Below are positions 22,146 to 29,436 of a stretch of DNA of 43,644 nt, piece by piece. Position 1 is the first letter of the stretch. Every line of letters starts with the position of its first letter. The DNA lies in assembly GCF_000719555.1 (NCBI RefSeq), contig NZ_JOGX01000056.1:1-43644 (forward strand). The letters are read 5' to 3'. A model generated the notes under the pieces. It saw only the letters and a list, made by a program, of their open reading frames with translations. It made no database searches and was not told the origin of the DNA. The position numbers and the translations under genes were made by a program. Source of the stretch: Streptomyces sp. NRRL F-5727. Its GTDB lineage: Bacteria > Actinomycetota > Actinomycetes > Streptomycetales > Streptomycetaceae.

Positions 22146-24293
22146 GTGACCCTGGCCCGCCTCGCCGCCCGACACGGCGTCGCCACCGAGTTCAGCCCGT
22201 CCGAGGGCGTCACCAGGACCGTGCCCGAGGCCACCGTGGTCGCCGTGCTCGGCGCCCTCGGGGTCGACGCCACCACCCCGGAGGCGGTCGCCGCCTCCCT
22301 CGGCGCGGCGGAGCGGGCCGACCGGGAGCGGCTGCTCCCGCCCACCCTCGTCCGGCACACCGGCGACGGGCCGCCCGCCCCGCCCCCGCCGCTGCCCGAC
22401 GGGACCCGGCTCCGGATCACCACCGAGACCGGCGCCGTCCACACGACGCAGACGGGCGCCGCCCGCGCCACCGAGACCGGCGGCGCCGTCCGCACCGGCG
22501 AGGACGGCGGCGTCTGGGCGCGGCTGCCGCTCGGCGTGCACACCGTGGACGCCGAGGCGCCCGACGGCCGCACCGCCCGCGCCACCCTGATCGTCGCCCC
22601 CGCGCGGGTCCCGGCCCCGGCCACGCGCGCGTACGGCCTGCTCGTCCAGCTCTACTCGCTGCTCTCCGAGCACTCCTGGGGCATGGGCGACCTCGGCGAC
22701 CTGCGCGAACTCGTCTCCTGGGCGGGCCGCGCGCACGGCGCCGGGTTCGTCCAGGTCAACCCGCTGCACGCGGGCGTGCCCGGCGCGCCCTCGGACCCGT
22801 CCCCGTACCGCCCCTCCTCGCGCCGCTTCCCCGACCCCGTCCACCTGCGGATCGAGCGGATCCCCGAGTACGCCCACCTGGCCCCCGGCCCCCGCGAGGA
22901 ACTGGACCGGATCCTCGCCGCCGCCGCCGAACTGCGCGAGGGCGTCCTCGGCAAGGGCAACGCCGTCGACCGGGACGCCGTCTGGGCGCTCAAGCTCCGC
23001 GCACTGGAACGGGTCGCCACCGTCGAGCTCGGCCCCGGCCGCCGCGCCGACTTCCACGACTTCCTCGCCGAGCGCGGCCGCGCCCTGGAGGACCACGCCA
23101 CCTACCAGGCCCTCGCCGAGCGCCACGGCCACCGCTGGCGCTCCTGGCCCGAGCGGCTGCGCACCCCCGAGGGCGCGGCGGCGGCGGTCCGCGCCGACGC
23201 TGCCCTCGCCGCCCGCGTCGACTTCCACTGCCGGCTCGCCTGGCTGACGGACCGGCAGCTCGGCGAGGCCGCCGACGCGGCCCGGGAGGCCGGCATGGCG
23301 GTCGGGATCGTCCACGACCTGGCCGTCGGGGTGCACCCGGAGGGCTCCGACGTCTGGGCCCGGCAGGGCGACTTCGCCGCCGGCATGTCCGTCGGCGCCC
23401 CGCCCGACGCCTTCAACTCCCGCGGCCAGGACTGGGGCCTGCCGCCGTGGCGGCCCGACGCCCTCGCCGCCGCCGGGTACGCCCCGTACCGCGGCCTGCT
23501 GCGCGAACTCCTGCGGCACGCGGGCGCCCTCCGCATCGACCACGTCATGGGCCTCTTCCGGCTCTGGTGGGTGCCGGAGGGCCGGGAGCCCACCGAGGGC
23601 ACCTACGTCCGGTACGACGCCGAGGCGATGCTCGCCGTCCTCGTCCTGGAGGCGCACCGGGCCGGCGCCCATGTCGTCGGCGAGGACCTGGGCACGGTCG
23701 AACCGGGCGTCCGCGAGGCGCTCGCCGCGCGCGGGGTGTCCGGCACCTCCGTGCTCTGGTTCGAGCGGGACTGGGACGGCGGCGGCGCCCCGCTGCCGCC
23801 GGAGGCGTGGCGGGCCGGCTGCGTGGCCACCGCCACCACCCACGACCTGCCGTCCACCGCCGCCCGGCTCTCCGGCGACCACGTGCTGCTGCGCCACCGG
23901 CTCGGGCTGCTCACCGGCGACCTGACGCGCGAGCGGGCCGCCGACGCGGCGGAGACCGCCGAGTGGCGCGCCGTCCTCCAGCGGCTCGGGCTGCTCCCGG
24001 AGGGCCCGGGCGACGAGGAGGCCGAGATCCTGGCCGTCCACCGCTTCCTGACGCGCACCCCGGCCCGGATGGTCGGCGTGTGGCTGCCGGACCTGGTGGG
24101 GGACCGCCGGCCGCAGAACCTGCCGGGCACCTGGGACGAGTACCCGAACTGGCGGCTGCCGGTGGCGGGGCCCGACGGGCAGCCGCTCTCCCTGGAGCGG
24201 ATCGCCGCCTCGCCCCGCGGGCACACGCTGCTGCGGACCGTCGCGGAGGGGGTCGGAGCCCGTACGGCACCCCCGGGCGCGCGGGCCGTTTAG
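22146..24293 (+). CDS. malQ: 4-alpha-glucanotransferase (GH77, amylomaltase)
   Basis: 715 aa, normal length for actinobacterial MalQ with its extra N-terminal domain (about 1-150). The GH77 barrel follows: LVQLYSLLSEHSWGMGDLGD, VQVNPLHAG, GIVHDLAVGVHPEGSDVW and NSRGQDWGLPPW. The nucleophile Asp is in LRIDHVMGLFRLWWVP, the acid/base Glu in VGEDLGTVEPGVRE and the third Asp in TTHDLPSTAARLSGDH. The enzyme transfers alpha-1,4-glucan segments between maltodextrins in the cytosol, in glycogen and maltose metabolism. The start is GTG, one nt after the preceding small gene. A Thr-rich insertion (about 95-115: TETGAVHTTQTGAARATETG) sits in the N-terminal domain. Confidence 0.95.
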   Translation: MTLARLAARHGVATEFSPSEGVTRTVPEATVVAVLGALGVDATTPEAVAASLGAAERADRERLLPPTLVRHTGDGPPAPPPPLPDGTRLRITTETGAVHTTQTGAARATETGGAVRTGEDGGVWARLPLGVHTVDAEAPDGRTARATLIVAPARVPAPATRAYGLLVQLYSLLSEHSWGMGDLGDLRELVSWAGRAHGAGFVQVNPLHAGVPGAPSDPSPYRPSSRRFPDPVHLRIERIPEYAHLAPGPREELDRILAAAAELREGVLGKGNAVDRDAVWALKLRALERVATVELGPGRRADFHDFLAERGRALEDHATYQALAERHGHRWRSWPERLRTPEGAAAAVRADAALAARVDFHCRLAWLTDRQLGEAADAAREAGMAVGIVHDLAVGVHPEGSDVWARQGDFAAGMSVGAPPDAFNSRGQDWGLPPWRPDALAAAGYAPYRGLLRELLRHAGALRIDHVMGLFRLWWVPEGREPTEGTYVRYDAEAMLAVLVLEAHRAGAHVVGEDLGTVEPGVREALAARGVSGTSVLWFERDWDGGGAPLPPEAWRAGCVATATTHDLPSTAARLSGDHVLLRHRLGLLTGDLTRERAADAAETAEWRAVLQRLGLLPEGPGDEEAEILAVHRFLTRTPARMVGVWLPDLVGDRRPQNLPGTWDEYPNWRLPVAGPDGQPLSLERIAASPRGHTLLRTVAEGVGARTAPPGARAV

Positions 24294-24301
24294 GTGTTCG
24301 C

Positions 24302-24307
24302 TACTTT
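24302..24307 (+). promoter_or_regulatory. -10 hexamer for a leaderless transcript
   Basis: TACTTT lies 6 nt before the GTG at 24314, exactly where a -10 box would place transcription start on the start codon itself. No ribosome-binding site is present between them. Confidence 0.5.
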
Positions 24308-24313
24308 TGCACC

Positions 24314-24544
24314 GTGGACAAGAAGAACGCCCTGCGCGCCGGCGCCGTCGCGGCCGGTACGACGCTGATGATGCTGCTCATGTCGTCCCCCGCGCTCGCG
24401 CTGACCCGCGACGACGGTGACGATCCGGCCCCCAAGCTGGAGGTCGTCGAGACCCTCGGCCTGTTCGTGGCGCTCCCGCTGGCGCTGTTCCTGGTCATCG
24501 CCGGTCTGGTGATGGTCCTCGACAAGTCCCGCAAGAAGGCGTAA
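24314..24544 (+). CDS. Small membrane protein, probably leaderless mRNA
   Basis: 76 aa from GTG. A signal-like hydrophobic segment ending in SSPALALTRDD (residues about 8-30), an acidic linker (DDGDDPAPKLEV), a second membrane helix (LGLFVALPLALFLVIAGLVMVL) and a short basic end DKSRKK. It is predicted as a small exported protein anchored by its C-terminal helix. No function is recognised. It begins 20 nt after malQ, but with its own -10-like box and no Shine-Dalgarno it is likely transcribed separately. Two hairpins follow the stop codon. Confidence 0.8.
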   Translation: MDKKNALRAGAVAAGTTLMMLLMSSPALALTRDDGDDPAPKLEVVETLGLFVALPLALFLVIAGLVMVLDKSRKKA

Positions 24545-24548
24545 CCGC

Positions 24549-24568
24549 CGGAGGCGCGACCGCCTCCG
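24549..24568 (+). terminator. Hairpin after the small membrane protein gene
   Basis: Perfect 8-bp stem CGGAGGCG / CGCCTCCG with a 4-nt loop, directly after the stop codon. It is the first of two tandem hairpins. Confidence 0.6.
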
Positions 24569-24576
24569 CCCGTCTC

Positions 24577-24617
24577 CGAGGGCGCCGCACGGCCACCAGG
24601 GCCGTGCGGCGCCCTCG
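24577..24617. terminator. Strong bidirectional hairpin terminator
   Basis: Perfect 17-bp stem from 24577-24593 pairing with 24601-24617, loop of 7 nt (CACCAGG). It lies between the small membrane gene and the convergent MarR gene (stop at 24635) and should end both transcripts. The longest perfect stem I found in the window. Confidence 0.9.
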
Positions 24618-24634
24618 CGTTTCCTCCGCCGCCC

Positions 24635-25141
24635 TCAGAGGGTCGTCGCGAGCAGCTTCCGCAGCAGCCCGGCCAGCTGCTGCGCCTCCTCCTCGGTGAG
24701 CGCCGCCTGCACCGCCTCCCGCTGCCGCTCCAGGCCCGCGCCGACGGCCTGGTCGACCAGCTCCCGGCCGCGCTCGGTGAGCGTGACGCGCAGCCCGCGC
24801 CGGTCGTTCGGGTCGGGGCTGCGGGTGAGCAGTCCGGCCTTCTCCAGTCGGTCCAGCCGGCCGGTCATCCCGCCGGTGGTGATCATCAGCGTGGCGGTCA
24901 GCTCGCGCGGCGAGAGCGTGTACGGCTCCCCGGACCGGCGCAGCGTCGCCAGCACGTCGAACTCGCCGAGCGCCAGGCCGTAGGGCTTGTACGCCTGGTC
25001 CACCTGGTTGCGGACGGCGGCGGAGAGCCGGTGGATCCGCCCGAAGACCGCCATGGGGAGGGTCTCCAGATCGGGGCGGACGGCGGCCCACTGGTCGGTG
25101 ATGGCGTCGACGGCGTCGTGCGCGGGCGGCTGCGTGTTCAT
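24635..25141 (-). CDS. MarR-family transcriptional regulator
   Basis: 168 aa, normal MarR length. Helix-turn-helix with wing at about 65-115: TLSPRELTATLMITTGGMTG and RLEKAGLLTRSPDPNDRRG, the latter being the conserved DxRRG wing. The helices at both ends form the dimer. MarR proteins repress a neighbouring gene until a small aromatic or other ligand binds. The EamA exporter gene lies divergently, and the gap between them is full of AT-rich palindromes, so this protein very likely controls the exporter and itself. The start at 25141 (MNTQPPAHDAVDAI) fits family length. Confidence 0.9.
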   Translation of the reverse strand: MNTQPPAHDAVDAITDQWAAVRPDLETLPMAVFGRIHRLSAAVRNQVDQAYKPYGLALGEFDVLATLRRSGEPYTLSPRELTATLMITTGGMTGRLDRLEKAGLLTRSPDPNDRRGLRVTLTERGRELVDQAVGAGLERQREAVQAALTEEEAQQLAGLLRKLLATTL

Positions 25142-25184
25142 GACCCCATTCTTCCGTCCCCGCCCACTCGATGACAAGAAAGCC

Positions 25185-25212
25185 ACTTGCAAGTAAGTAG
25201 CTTAGTGCTAAG
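25185..25212. promoter_or_regulatory. AT-rich operator region between marR and EamA genes
   Basis: Within 28 nt are a perfect 10-bp palindrome ACTTGCAAGT (25185-25194), TAAG-TAG-CTTA (25194-25204) and CTTAG-TG-CTAAG (25201-25212). This is by far the most AT-rich stretch nearby and the natural binding site for the divergent MarR regulator. The overlapping palindromes suggest two dimers side by side. Confidence 0.65.
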
Positions 25213-25279
25213 TTAATTACCGCCAAGCCAGTCGTGCTCCGGTCCACCGGGGCCGCACCGCTGCAGGGGGAGTCCCGCC

Positions 25280-26245
25280 ATGTCCCGCAAGGCCGCCGTC
25301 GTCGCGCTCACCGCCCTCGCCCCGATCTCCTGGGGCTCGACCTACTTCGTCACCACCGAGTTCCTGCCGCCCGACCGACCCCTCTTCACCGGCCTCATGC
25401 GGGCCCTCCCGGCCGGCCTGCTGCTCCTCGCGCTGACCCGCAAGCTCCCGCGGGGCGCCTGGTGGGGGAAGTCCGCGGTCCTCGGGGCGCTCAACATCGG
25501 CGCCTTCTTCCCACTGCTCTTCCTCGCCGCCTACCGGCTGCCCGGCGGCGTCGCCGCCGTCGTCGGCTCCGTCGGCCCGCTCTTCGTCGTCGGCCTCGCC
25601 GCCCTCTTCCTCGGCGAGAGGCCCACCGCGCGGACCCTGCTCACCGCCGTCGCCGCCGCCTTCGGCGTCAGCCTCGTGGTCCTCAAGGCGGGCGCCGCGT
25701 TCGACCTGATCGGCGTCGGCGCCGGACTGCTCTCCTCGCTCTCGATGTCCGCCGGTGTCGTCTTCACCAAGCGCTGGGGCCGCCCCGAGGGTGTCGGCGC
25801 CCTCGCGCTCACCGGCTGGCAGCTCACCGCGGGCGGCCTGGTCATCCTCCCGATCGCCTTCCTTGTCGAGGGCGCCCCGCCGGCCCTCACCGGCACCAAC
25901 CTGGCCGGCTACGCCTACCTCGCCCTCGGCAACACCGCGATCTCGTACTTCCTCTGGTTCCGCGGCATCGAGCGGCTGAGCGCCTCCTCCGCCACCCTCC
26001 TCGGCCCGCTCTCCCCGATCACCGCGGCCGTCATCGGCTGGGCGGCCCTGGGGCAGGCGCTCGGCCCGGTGCAGGTCCTCGGCATGGTGATCGCCTTCGG
26101 CGCCACCCTCGCCGGCCAGCTGGCCCCCGCGAAGCCCCACGCCCGGCCCGAGCCCGCCGCCACCGGCCCCGTATCGTTCAGTTCCACTGAACGGAACGGT
26201 CAGGAAGTTTCGATGGACCTGGAAGTTTCGGGAGTGCGACGGTAG
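25280..26245 (+). CDS. EamA-family (DMT) membrane transporter 1
   Basis: 321 aa, about ten membrane helices in two EamA repeats: the first begins ALAPISWGSTYFVTTEFLPP, the second around LLSSLSMSAGVVFTKRWGRP and ends AFGATLAGQLAP. DMT exporters of this type move amino acids, metabolites or drugs out of the cell; the substrate is unknown. The ATG at 25280 has GGGGGAG seven nt upstream. The C-terminal tail after residue 290 is hydrophilic and unusual, because its codons overlap a palindrome and a direct repeat that look regulatory. Divergent to marR and followed five nt later by a second EamA gene. Confidence 0.9.
   Translation: MSRKAAVVALTALAPISWGSTYFVTTEFLPPDRPLFTGLMRALPAGLLLLALTRKLPRGAWWGKSAVLGALNIGAFFPLLFLAAYRLPGGVAAVVGSVGPLFVVGLAALFLGERPTARTLLTAVAAAFGVSLVVLKAGAAFDLIGVGAGLLSSLSMSAGVVFTKRWGRPEGVGALALTGWQLTAGGLVILPIAFLVEGAPPALTGTNLAGYAYLALGNTAISYFLWFRGIERLSASSATLLGPLSPITAAVIGWAALGQALGPVQVLGMVIAFGATLAGQLAPAKPHARPEPAATGPVSFSSTERNGQEVSMDLEVSGVRR
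26177..26191 (+). promoter_or_regulatory. LysR-type T-N11-A box, TTCAG-N5-CTGAA
   Basis: TTCAG-TTCCA-CTGAA lies inside a larger perfect inverted repeat CGTTCAGT-TCC-ACTGAACG (26175-26193). It sits in the last codons of EamA 1, about 60 nt before EamA 2. It contains T-N11-A, the classic LysR-family core, and a LysR gene lies downstream of EamA 2. The same TTCAG-N5-CTGAA frame recurs at 28172. Confidence 0.55.
26203..26230 (+). repeat. Direct repeat GGAAGTTTCG, 18 bp apart
   Basis: Identical 10-mers at 26203-26212 and 26221-26230, between the LysR-type box and the EamA 2 start. AT-rich for this genome; perhaps promoter or activator half-sites. Confidence 0.45.
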
Positions 26246-26250
26246 GCGGC

Positions 26251-27234
26251 ATGAGCCTCACGACACCCCGCCACCCGACCGAGACCACGAACCAGGCCGC
26301 GACCACGAACCAGGCCCCGACCCTCACCGAGACCCCCACCGAGACCGCCACCCGGAGACCGGCCCCCGCCCAGGGGGCCGGTCCCGGTCTGCTGCTCGCC
26401 CTTCTTGCCACCGTCGTCTGGTCCGGCAGCTTCGTCGCCACCCGCGACCTGGCCGACTCCGTCCCGCCCGTCCAGGCCGTCTTCTGGCGCTGGGTCATCG
26501 CCCTCGTCGCCGTCGCCCCGTTCGCCGCCCGCCCCTTCTGGCGGCAGCGCGCGGCCATCCGCCGACACCTCGGATTCACCGTCCTCGCCGCGCTGTTCGG
26601 CGTCACCCTCTACAACACCCTCGTCCACCAGGCCGGCCTGACCACCTCCGCCACCAACATGGGCATGATCATGGCCGCCTCCCCGGTGATCATGGCGGGC
26701 TTCGCCCGGCTCGCCGGCGAACGGCTCGGCGCCCGCCGCCTCCTGGGCCTCACGGTCGCCGTCCTCGGCGTGCTCCTCCTCGTCGGCAAGGGCTCCCTCG
26801 CGATCGACCTCGGCCCCGGCGACCTCTGGATGTTCGCCGCCGCCCTCTCCTTCGCCTCGTACAGCGCCCTCCTCAAGCGCCGGCCCCCGCGGATCGACGG
26901 ACTCGCCTTCCTCTTCGCCACCTTCCTGCTCGGCGCCCTCATGCTCGCCCCCGCCTACGCCGCCTCCCTCGCCGTCCAGGGCGGCTTCCCCGCCACCCCC
27001 GGCACCGTCGGCCCCCTGCTCTACCTCGGGGTCCTCTCCTCCGCCGTCGCCTTCCTCGCCTGGAACAGGGCGGTCTCCCTGATCGGCCCGGCCCGCGCCG
27101 GAGTCGTCTACCACCTCCAGCCGGTCTGCGTCGCCCTCCTCTCGTACCCCCTCCTCGGCGAGCGGCCGGGACTGGCCGGCGGCGCCTGCATGGCGCTCAT
27201 CCTCGGCGGAGTGGCGCTCAGCTCCACCCGATAG
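26251..27234 (+). CDS. EamA-family (DMT) membrane transporter 2
   Basis: 327 aa. A Thr-rich cytoplasmic start of about 45 residues contains a small duplication (TTNQA twice, encoded by an 18-bp direct repeat at 26283 and 26301). Two EamA repeats with about ten helices follow: LLLALLATVVWSGSFVATRD, TVLAALFGVTLYNTLVHQAG, LYLGVLSSAVAFLAWNRAVS and PLLGERPGLAGGACMALI. A probable metabolite or amino-acid exporter, substrate unknown. It lies 5 nt after EamA 1 without a strong ribosome-binding site, and its own control elements lie inside the end of EamA 1. The LysR gene follows after 24 nt. Confidence 0.9.
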   Translation: MSLTTPRHPTETTNQAATTNQAPTLTETPTETATRRPAPAQGAGPGLLLALLATVVWSGSFVATRDLADSVPPVQAVFWRWVIALVAVAPFAARPFWRQRAAIRRHLGFTVLAALFGVTLYNTLVHQAGLTTSATNMGMIMAASPVIMAGFARLAGERLGARRLLGLTVAVLGVLLLVGKGSLAIDLGPGDLWMFAAALSFASYSALLKRRPPRIDGLAFLFATFLLGALMLAPAYAASLAVQGGFPATPGTVGPLLYLGVLSSAVAFLAWNRAVSLIGPARAGVVYHLQPVCVALLSYPLLGERPGLAGGACMALILGGVALSSTR

Positions 27235-27245
27235 GGCGGGCCCGG

Positions 27246-27251
27246 TAGGTT
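27246..27251 (+). promoter_or_regulatory. -10 hexamer of the lysR gene (leaderless pattern)
   Basis: TAGGTT followed by 7 nt and then the ATG at 27259, the spacing expected for a transcript starting at the start codon. No Shine-Dalgarno lies between them. Confidence 0.5.
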
Positions 27252-27258
27252 GCGCCCC

Positions 27259-28185
27259 ATGACCGAGTGGGACATCAAGAAGCTGCACATCCTGCGCACC
27301 CTGCGCGACCGGGGCACCGTCACCGCCACCGCGGAGACCCTGCTCATGACCCCCTCGGCCGTCTCCCAGCAGCTCACCAACCTCGCCCGGCAGCTCGGCG
27401 TGCCGCTCCTGGAGGCGCACGGGCGGCGCGTCCGCCTCACCGACGCCGCCCACCTCGTCCTGCGCCACGCCGAGGCGGTCTTCGCCCAGCTGGAGCGGGC
27501 CGACGCCGAACTCGACGGCTATCTGCGGGGCGAGGCCGGCCAGGTGCGCGTCGCCGCCTTCTCCACCTCCGTCCCCGCGCTCCTCGTCCCCGCCGTACGC
27601 CGGCTCCGCACCGCCCACCCCGGGCTCGGCCTCCGGATCCGGGAGGCCGAGGCGGGGGAGGCGTACGAGCTGCTCACGGCCGGCGAGGTGGACCTCGCGC
27701 TCTCGCTCGCCGCCCACGCGCCCACCGCCCGCGACCCCCAGTTCAGCCGGGTGCCGCTGCTCGCCGACCCCCTCGACGTCGCCCTGCCCGCCGGTCACCC
27801 GCTCGCCGACGCGCCCGGCCTGCGCCTCGCCGACCTCGCCGCCGAACCCTGGATCTTCGGCGGCTCCGGCCCCTGGTCCGAGATCACCACCGCCGCCTGC
27901 GAGGCCGCCGGCTTCGTGCCCGAGCAGGCCCACAGCGCCTCCGGCTGGACCGCGATCCTCGCCATGGTCGAGGCCGGACTCGGCGTCGCGCTCGTGCCCC
28001 GGATGGCCGCCGCCGACCGCCGGAGCGGCACCGGCGTCGTCATGCGGGTCCTCTCCGCCGACCAGCCGCGCCGCCACGTCGTGGCCGCGGTGCGGCGCGG
28101 GGCCGAGGAGGGCCCGGCGGTGGCCCGGGTGCTCGCCGCCCTGCGGCAGGTCGCCGTCCAGCGGGAGACCGTTCAGCAGAGCTGA
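27259..28185 (+). CDS. LysR-family transcriptional regulator
   Basis: 308 aa. N-terminal helix-turn-helix (about 1-60: LHILRTLRDRGTVTATAETL, TPSAVSQQLTNLARQLGVPL) and LysR effector domain (about 88-295: GQVRVAAFSTSVPALLVPAV, VDLALSLAA, GLGVALVPRMAA). An ATG is preferred over a TTG three codons earlier because a -10-like TAGGTT sits at leaderless spacing. It probably controls the EamA 2 gene directly before it, and perhaps allantoicase after it, since similar TTCAG-N5-CTGAA boxes flank the gene on both sides. The inducer is unknown. Confidence 0.9.
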   Translation: MTEWDIKKLHILRTLRDRGTVTATAETLLMTPSAVSQQLTNLARQLGVPLLEAHGRRVRLTDAAHLVLRHAEAVFAQLERADAELDGYLRGEAGQVRVAAFSTSVPALLVPAVRRLRTAHPGLGLRIREAEAGEAYELLTAGEVDLALSLAAHAPTARDPQFSRVPLLADPLDVALPAGHPLADAPGLRLADLAAEPWIFGGSGPWSEITTAACEAAGFVPEQAHSASGWTAILAMVEAGLGVALVPRMAAADRRSGTGVVMRVLSADQPRRHVVAAVRRGAEEGPAVARVLAALRQVAVQRETVQQS

Positions 28186-28186
28186 A
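28172..28186 (+). promoter_or_regulatory. Second TTCAG-N5-CTGAA box
   Basis: TTCAG-CAGAG-CTGAA overlaps the lysR stop codon and lies about 60 nt before the allantoicase start. Perfect inverted repeat TTCAGC-AGA-GCTGAA. Same frame as the box at 26177-26191 and again T-N11-A. It could also be a weak terminator stem for lysR. Confidence 0.45.
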
Positions 28187-28194
28187 AAGAACCG

Positions 28195-28228
28195 TCGAAA
28201 ACATTCGATGGACCCCGGGCCTCCGGGG
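28195..28228 (+). promoter_or_regulatory. Allantoicase upstream elements
   Basis: Inverted repeat TCGAA-AACA-TTCGA at 28195-28208, then a hairpin CCCCGG-GCCT-CCGGGG at 28213-28228, just before the alc start. The first looks like an operator, the second like a terminator or a stem limiting translation. Confidence 0.4.
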
Positions 28229-28243
28229 CGGGACAGTCGGAAC

Positions 28244-29368
28244 ATGACCGCCATCGAGGACCCCCAGGACCCGCACGCCAACGACGCCGCCCCCTACGCC
28301 GGTGGCGACCCGTACGCCGACTACCGCACCGGCGACTTCCCCTTCACCGAGCTGGTCGACCTCGCCGACCGCCGCCTCGGCGCCGGCGTCGTCGCCGCCA
28401 ACGACGAGTTCTTCGCCGAGCGCGAGAACCTGCTCGTCCGCGAGCGGGCCGTCTTCGACCCGGAGCACTTCGGCCACAAGGGCAAGATCATGGACGGCTG
28501 GGAGACCCGCCGCCGGCGCGGCGCCGACGCCCAGAACGTCTTCCCCGCCCCCGAGGACCACGACTGGGCGATCGTCCGCCTCGGCGCCCCCGGCGTCATC
28601 CGGGGCCTGATCGTCGACACCGCCCACTTCCGCGGCAACTACCCGCAGAAGGTCAGCGTCCAGGCCACGGCCGTCGAGGGCAGCCCCAGCCCCGAGGAAC
28701 TGCTCGACGCGAAGTGGGAGGAGCTGGTCCCGCCGACCCCCGTCCGCGGCCACGCCGCCAACGGTTTCACGATCGACAGCGACCGCCGCTGGACCCACGT
28801 CCGCCTCTGCCAGCACCCGGACGGCGGCATCGCCCGCCTCCGCGTCCACGGCGAGGTGCTGCCCGACCCCGAGTGGCTGGACCTCCTCGGCACGATCGAC
28901 CTGCTCTCCGTCCTCAACGGCGGGTCGTACGAGGACGCCTCCGACAGGTTCTACTCCTCGCCGACCCAGATCATCCTGCCCGGCACCTCGCGCAAGATGG
29001 ACGACGGCTGGGAGAACCGCCGCCGCCGGGTCCGCGGCACCCACGACTGGGTCCGCTTCCGCCTCCCCGCCCAGGGCGCCGTCCGCGCCGTCGAGATCGA
29101 CACCGCCTACCTCAAGGGCAACTCGGCCGGCTGGATCGCCCTCCACGGCCGCAACGGCGACACGGGCGAGTGGTTCGAGATCATCCCCCGCACCCGCCTC
29201 CAGCCCGACACCCCGCACCGCTTCAGGCTCCCCGCCCGGGCGGTCGTCACCCACGTCCGGCTCGACGCCTTCCCCGACGGCGGCGTCGCCCGCATGCGCC
29301 TGCACGGCTCCCTGACCGAGGACGGCGCCGCCGACCTGCGCGCCCGCTTCGACCGCGCGAGCCGGTAG
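28244..29368 (+). CDS. alc: Allantoicase
   Basis: 374 aa. Two copies of the allantoicase (galactose-binding-like) domain: the first with KGKIMDGWETRRRRGADAQN and IVDTAHFRGNYPQKVSVQAT, the second with SRKMDDGWENRRRRVRGTHD and IDTAYLKGNSAGWIALHG. This is the diagnostic duplicated pattern. The enzyme hydrolyses allantoate to ureidoglycolate and urea in purine catabolism, in the cytosol. The ATG at 28244 (MTAIEDPQDPHAND) is preferred; an ATG at 28208 would add 12 residues and include a hairpin. In many Streptomyces alc follows allB (allantoinase) and the allR regulator; here neither is present, and a LysR gene lies upstream instead. A strong hairpin follows. Confidence 0.95.
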   Translation: MTAIEDPQDPHANDAAPYAGGDPYADYRTGDFPFTELVDLADRRLGAGVVAANDEFFAERENLLVRERAVFDPEHFGHKGKIMDGWETRRRRGADAQNVFPAPEDHDWAIVRLGAPGVIRGLIVDTAHFRGNYPQKVSVQATAVEGSPSPEELLDAKWEELVPPTPVRGHAANGFTIDSDRRWTHVRLCQHPDGGIARLRVHGEVLPDPEWLDLLGTIDLLSVLNGGSYEDASDRFYSSPTQIILPGTSRKMDDGWENRRRRVRGTHDWVRFRLPAQGAVRAVEIDTAYLKGNSAGWIALHGRNGDTGEWFEIIPRTRLQPDTPHRFRLPARAVVTHVRLDAFPDGGVARMRLHGSLTEDGAADLRARFDRASR

Positions 29369-29384
29369 GCACCCGGGACACGAC

Positions 29385-29417
29385 GAAGGGGCGCCCCCAC
29401 GGGGAGGGCGCCCCTTC
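29385..29417. terminator. Bidirectional terminator between alc and pepN
   Basis: Perfect 12-bp stem GAAGGGGCGCCC / GGGCGCCCCTTC with a 9-nt loop, between convergent stop codons. The AAG...CTT ends give short A/T flanks on both sides, helping termination either way. Confidence 0.9.
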
Positions 29418-29436
29418 TCCGTACCGCCTTACGGGA

